Position numbers and translations under genes: made by a program. The notes under the pieces were generated by a model, which was given only the letters and a program-made list of their open reading frames with translations, had not been told where the DNA came from and did not search any database. 64,000 nucleotides of DNA from Ralstonia pickettii (GTDB lineage: Bacteria; Pseudomonadota; Gammaproteobacteria; Burkholderiales; Burkholderiaceae), in assembly GCF_001699815.1 (NCBI RefSeq), contig NZ_MCGB01000104.1:1-64000 (forward strand), given 5' to 3'. Of this stretch, positions 61,533 to 64,000 are shown in pieces (position 1 is the stretch's first letter; every line of letters begins with the position of its first letter).

Positions 61533-62324
61533 TCATGGGTCGTGACGTTCGGCAAGTCGGGCTGCCCCGTAGGCAACGGCCGGCGTGTCGTCCTTCAGGT
61601 CGACGCCACTGCGGCCCAGCGCCAGCGCGCCGTTGAGCAGGAACACCAGCCGGGTCGCTGCCTGGTCATAGGTCAGACCTGCCGGCCGCACATTGGAGAT
61701 GCAGTTCCGCTCCGCATCGGAACGGCCAACACGCGGGGCGTAGGTCAGGTAAATGCCTAGGCTGTCAGGCGAACTCAACCCTGGCCGCTCACCGATCAGC
61801 ATCACCACCTGCCGCGCGCCCAGCAGTGCACCGATCTCATCCCCCAGCGCAACCCGGGACTGCTCTGCGATGGCGACTGGCCCGATCGACCAGCCGGCCG
61901 GCAGACGCTCACGCACGCTGCATAGCAGCGGCACTGCATGGCTTTGCACCGCCAATGCGGAGAGCCCATCGGCAATCACGAAGACAACGTCGAACGGCTG
62001 CGCTGGCCGCAACGCGCCAAGTCTTGCGCGGCTGGCCTCGTCAAGGCGGCGGCCAAGGTCGGGACGGCGCAGGTATTCCGCGCGATCGGCTGCCGCGCTG
62101 TGCGCCGTCACCGCCGTGAAGCCCGCTTCGCCCAGTGCGGTCGCCACCGCTGCGCTATCGAGCGGCAGGTGCACGGCGTCGCGCGCCTGGGCATGCGCCA
62201 CGCCAAACGCCAGCACGGCGTCGGTCGTCTGGCTGTTGCCGGCGCGGCCCAGCGCGATACGGGCGTCGGTAAAGGCGCGCAGGTGCGCCCACGGATTCAG
62301 CTGGACGAGGGTGTGTTTCGGCAT
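61533..62324 (-). CDS. eutC: Ethanolamine ammonia-lyase small subunit
   Basis: 263 residues. RIALGRAGNSQTTDAVLAFG near the N-terminus, SRARLGALRPAQPFDVVFVIADGLSA, and GLSSPDSLGIYLTYAPRVG are standard EutC blocks (adenosylcobalamin binding). ATG 62324 lies 20 bases after the eutB stop, and the next element downstream is the glycine riboswitch. Confidence 0.93.
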   Translation of the reverse strand: MPKHTLVQLNPWAHLRAFTDARIALGRAGNSQTTDAVLAFGVAHAQARDAVHLPLDSAAVATALGEAGFTAVTAHSAAADRAEYLRRPDLGRRLDEASRARLGALRPAQPFDVVFVIADGLSALAVQSHAVPLLCSVRERLPAGWSIGPVAIAEQSRVALGDEIGALLGARQVVMLIGERPGLSSPDSLGIYLTYAPRVGRSDAERNCISNVRPAGLTYDQAATRLVFLLNGALALGRSGVDLKDDTPAVAYGAARLAERHDP

Positions 62325-62344
62325 GTCTGGCTTCCCCACGGAAT

Positions 62345-63727
62345 TCACAGTGCGTGAGCCAACTGCAGCAGCGGTTGCCGCGCCGTGGCGTCTTGCAGGC
62401 GGCCGGCAGCATCGACGATGCCCATGCTTTGTAGCCACGCCTCGAACTCCGGTGCGGGTCGCAACCCCAGCATGTCGCGCAGATAGAGCGCGTCATGGAA
62501 CGACGTACTCTGGTAATTCAGCATGATGTCGTCAGCGCCCGGCACGCCCATGATGAAATGGATGCCCGCCACGCCAAACAGCGTGAGCAGCGTATCCATG
62601 TCGTCCTGATCGGCTTCTGCGTGGTTGGTATAGCAGACGTCGCAGCCCATCGGCAGGCCCATCAGCTTGCCGCAGAAGTGGTCTTCCAATCCAGCGCGGA
62701 TGATCTGCTTGCCGTCGTACAGATACTCCGGCCCGATAAAGCCGACCACCGTATTGACCAGCAGCGGCGAGAACGCCCGCGCCACCGCATACGCGCGCGC
62801 TTCCATGGTCTGCTGATCCACACCGTGGTGTGCGTTGGCCGACAGCGCGCTGCCCTGGCCGGTCTCGAAATACATCACGTTGTTGCCGACCGTGCCGCGC
62901 GCCAGGCTCTGCGCGGCGTCATGGGCCTCGGCCAGCAAGGCGAGGCTGATGCCGAATCGCGCGTTGGCCTGTTCGCTGCCCGCCACCGACTGGAACATCA
63001 GGTCGACCGGCGCACCTTGGTCAATGGCGCGCACCGTGTTCGTCACGTGCGTCAGTACGCAAGACTGCGTGGGAATGGCGTAGCGATTGCGCAGTTCGTC
63101 AACCAATTGCAGCAGCGAAACGATGGCGCCGAGATTGTCGCCGGCCGGGTTGATGCCGATGGTCGCGTCGCCGCAGCCATAGAGCAGGCCATCGATGATC
63201 GATGCAGCAATGCCTTTGGGGTCATCCGTCGGGTGGTTGGGCTGCAGCCGGACCGACAACCGGCCGGGCAAACCGATGGTGTTGCGAAAGCGCGTGACCA
63301 CGCGGCACTTGCGCGCCACGGCGACCAGATCCTGGTTGCGCATCAGCTTGCTGACCGCGGCGGCCATTTCCGGCGTGACGCCGGTCGCGACGCTTGCCAG
63401 TGTCTGGCTGTCGGTCTCATGCAGGAGCAGCCAGTTGCGGAATTCCCCCACTGTGAGCGAGGCGATCGGCTGGAAGGCCTGCGCGTCGTGCCGATCAAGA
63501 ATCAGGCGCGTGACCTCGTCGTCTTCATAGGGCACCAGCGCTTCGTTGAGAAACACCGACAGCGGCACATCCGCCAGCGCCATGCGCGCGGCCATGCGTT
63601 CGCCTTCGCTGGCGGCTGCCAAGCCAGCCAGATAGTCGCCCGAACGCGACGGGCTGGCCTTGGCCAGCAGCGTCTTGAGATCGTTGAACACATGGCGCTG
63701 TGCGCCAATGGTGTGGTCAAAGTGCAT
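62345..63727 (-). CDS. eutB: Ethanolamine ammonia-lyase large subunit
   Basis: 460 residues, the expected length. LRNRYAIPTQSCVLTHVTN, VDLMFQSVAGSEQANARFG, MYFETGQGSALSANAHHG and GLPMGCDVCYTNHAEADQDD are the active-site and substrate-binding blocks. With EutC and adenosylcobalamin it splits ethanolamine into acetaldehyde and ammonia. No microcompartment, reactivase or transporter genes are adjacent in the window, so this is the short, shell-free form. It is divergent from chrA. Confidence 0.95.
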   Translation of the reverse strand: MHFDHTIGAQRHVFNDLKTLLAKASPSRSGDYLAGLAAASEGERMAARMALADVPLSVFLNEALVPYEDDEVTRLILDRHDAQAFQPIASLTVGEFRNWLLLHETDSQTLASVATGVTPEMAAAVSKLMRNQDLVAVARKCRVVTRFRNTIGLPGRLSVRLQPNHPTDDPKGIAASIIDGLLYGCGDATIGINPAGDNLGAIVSLLQLVDELRNRYAIPTQSCVLTHVTNTVRAIDQGAPVDLMFQSVAGSEQANARFGISLALLAEAHDAAQSLARGTVGNNVMYFETGQGSALSANAHHGVDQQTMEARAYAVARAFSPLLVNTVVGFIGPEYLYDGKQIIRAGLEDHFCGKLMGLPMGCDVCYTNHAEADQDDMDTLLTLFGVAGIHFIMGVPGADDIMLNYQSTSFHDALYLRDMLGLRPAPEFEAWLQSMGIVDAAGRLQDATARQPLLQLAHAL

Positions 63728-63851
63728 GATAGGATACCCGGCAGAGTCCAATGGCGGTGACGGCGATGCCTATCCTGCCACTTTAGTTGCCTTCCAAGCC
63801 ATGGCGGCAATGTTCTAATACGGGTTTCTCAAACGTCGATATCCCGCGCCA

Positions 63852-64000
63852 ATGACCGCTTCCGCCACACCGTCCCGTACACATCAAGCGGGCTCTGCCA
63901 TGGAAGTGCTGGCGGTCTTTCTCAAGCTGGGCCTCACGAGCTTCGGCGGCCCTGTCGCGCATATCGGCTACTTCCGCCGCGAGTTCGTGGAGCGCCGCCG
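63852..64000 (+). CDS. chrA: Chromate transporter ChrA (5' part only)
   Basis: Only the first 49 residues are present; the window ends inside the gene. After a hydrophilic lead, FLKLGLTSFGGPVAHIGYF, followed directly by RREFVERR, is the N-terminal signature of the CHR family, which expels chromate or takes part in sulfate-like anion transport. It is divergent from eutB, 124 bases away. Confidence 0.85.
   Translation, partial: MTASATPSRTHQAGSAMEVLAVFLKLGLTSFGGPVAHIGYFRREFVERR

Overview
The window is GC-rich (roughly 65 percent), densely coded bacterial chromosome. Its gene content points to a beta-proteobacterium of the Burkholderiaceae, most likely Ralstonia: acetoacetate decarboxylase next to 3-hydroxybutyrate dehydrogenase and a patatin, a DUF2968 protein, a CYP102-type P450, Hvf/Buf genes, a QuiC/HPPD fusion and EutBC without a microcompartment. 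This assignment is inference from gene families. I saw no rRNA, tRNA, CRISPR array, insertion sequence or prophage, so it reads as core and accessory chromosome rather than a mobile island.

Layout. 1-2.9 kb: a chimeric ORF joining an amino-acid ABC permease to a TadG-like C-terminus, then a sigma-54 activator whose reading frame breaks at a G6 tract. 2.9-11.3 kb: DUF2968 protein, self-sufficient P450 (CYP102), small membrane protein, Gfo/Idh oxidoreductase, and a P450/ABM pair with a divergent ArsR-type regulator. 11.3-15.3 kb: speG and a PepSY/TonB-receptor iron-uptake pair behind a Fur-like box. 15.4-18.7 kb: YdgJ-like oxidoreductase coupled to a CPA1 Na+/H+ antiporter. 18.7-21.6 kb: adc-bdhA-patatin operon (ketone body / PHB metabolism). 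21.7-26.2 kb: MocR regulator divergent from an omega-aminotransferase and mmsA (beta-alanine catabolism). 26.2-29.1 kb: cold-shock genes and kup. 29.1-34.2 kb: fdhD, a small protein, a YdeP-type molybdoenzyme and an OFA transporter. 34.4-41.7 kb: Hpt protein, a CzcCBA/CusCBA-type HME-RND efflux operon, and a MerR regulator with a divergent membrane gene. 41.7-44.7 kb: BON lipoprotein and a complete bufferin operon (bufA1-bufB-bufC-bufD). 44.8-49.2 kb: lysine-rich DUF6496 protein, an H-NS-like protein with an acidified DNA-binding loop, an EamA exporter with divergent Lrp, and a frameshifted Cys/Met-metabolism PLP enzyme with divergent Lrp. 49.3-51.1 kb: gamma-glutamyltransferase. 51.1-59.9 kb: quinate/shikimate-to-protocatechuate cluster (HPPD, two MFS, AroE-type dehydrogenase, IclR regulator, QuiC fusion, porin). 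59.9-63.8 kb: DadA-like flavoenzyme behind a tandem glycine riboswitch, and eutBC. 63.85 kb to the end: start of chrA.

How the genes work together. The clearest pathways are: dehydroshikimate to protocatechuate under an IclR regulator with repeated operators on both sides of its gene; beta-alanine to malonate semialdehyde to acetyl-CoA under MocR; acetoacetate/hydroxybutyrate turnover; copper buffering by a ribosomally made bufferin next to a heavy-metal RND pump; and glycine-sensed oxidation of an amino acid downstream of ethanolamine ammonia-lyase. Points most worth a second look are the chimeric tadG ORF, the H-NS-like protein lacking its basic loop, the riboswitch-flavoenzyme-eut arrangement, the bufferin operon, the IclR operator array and the two frameshifted genes.
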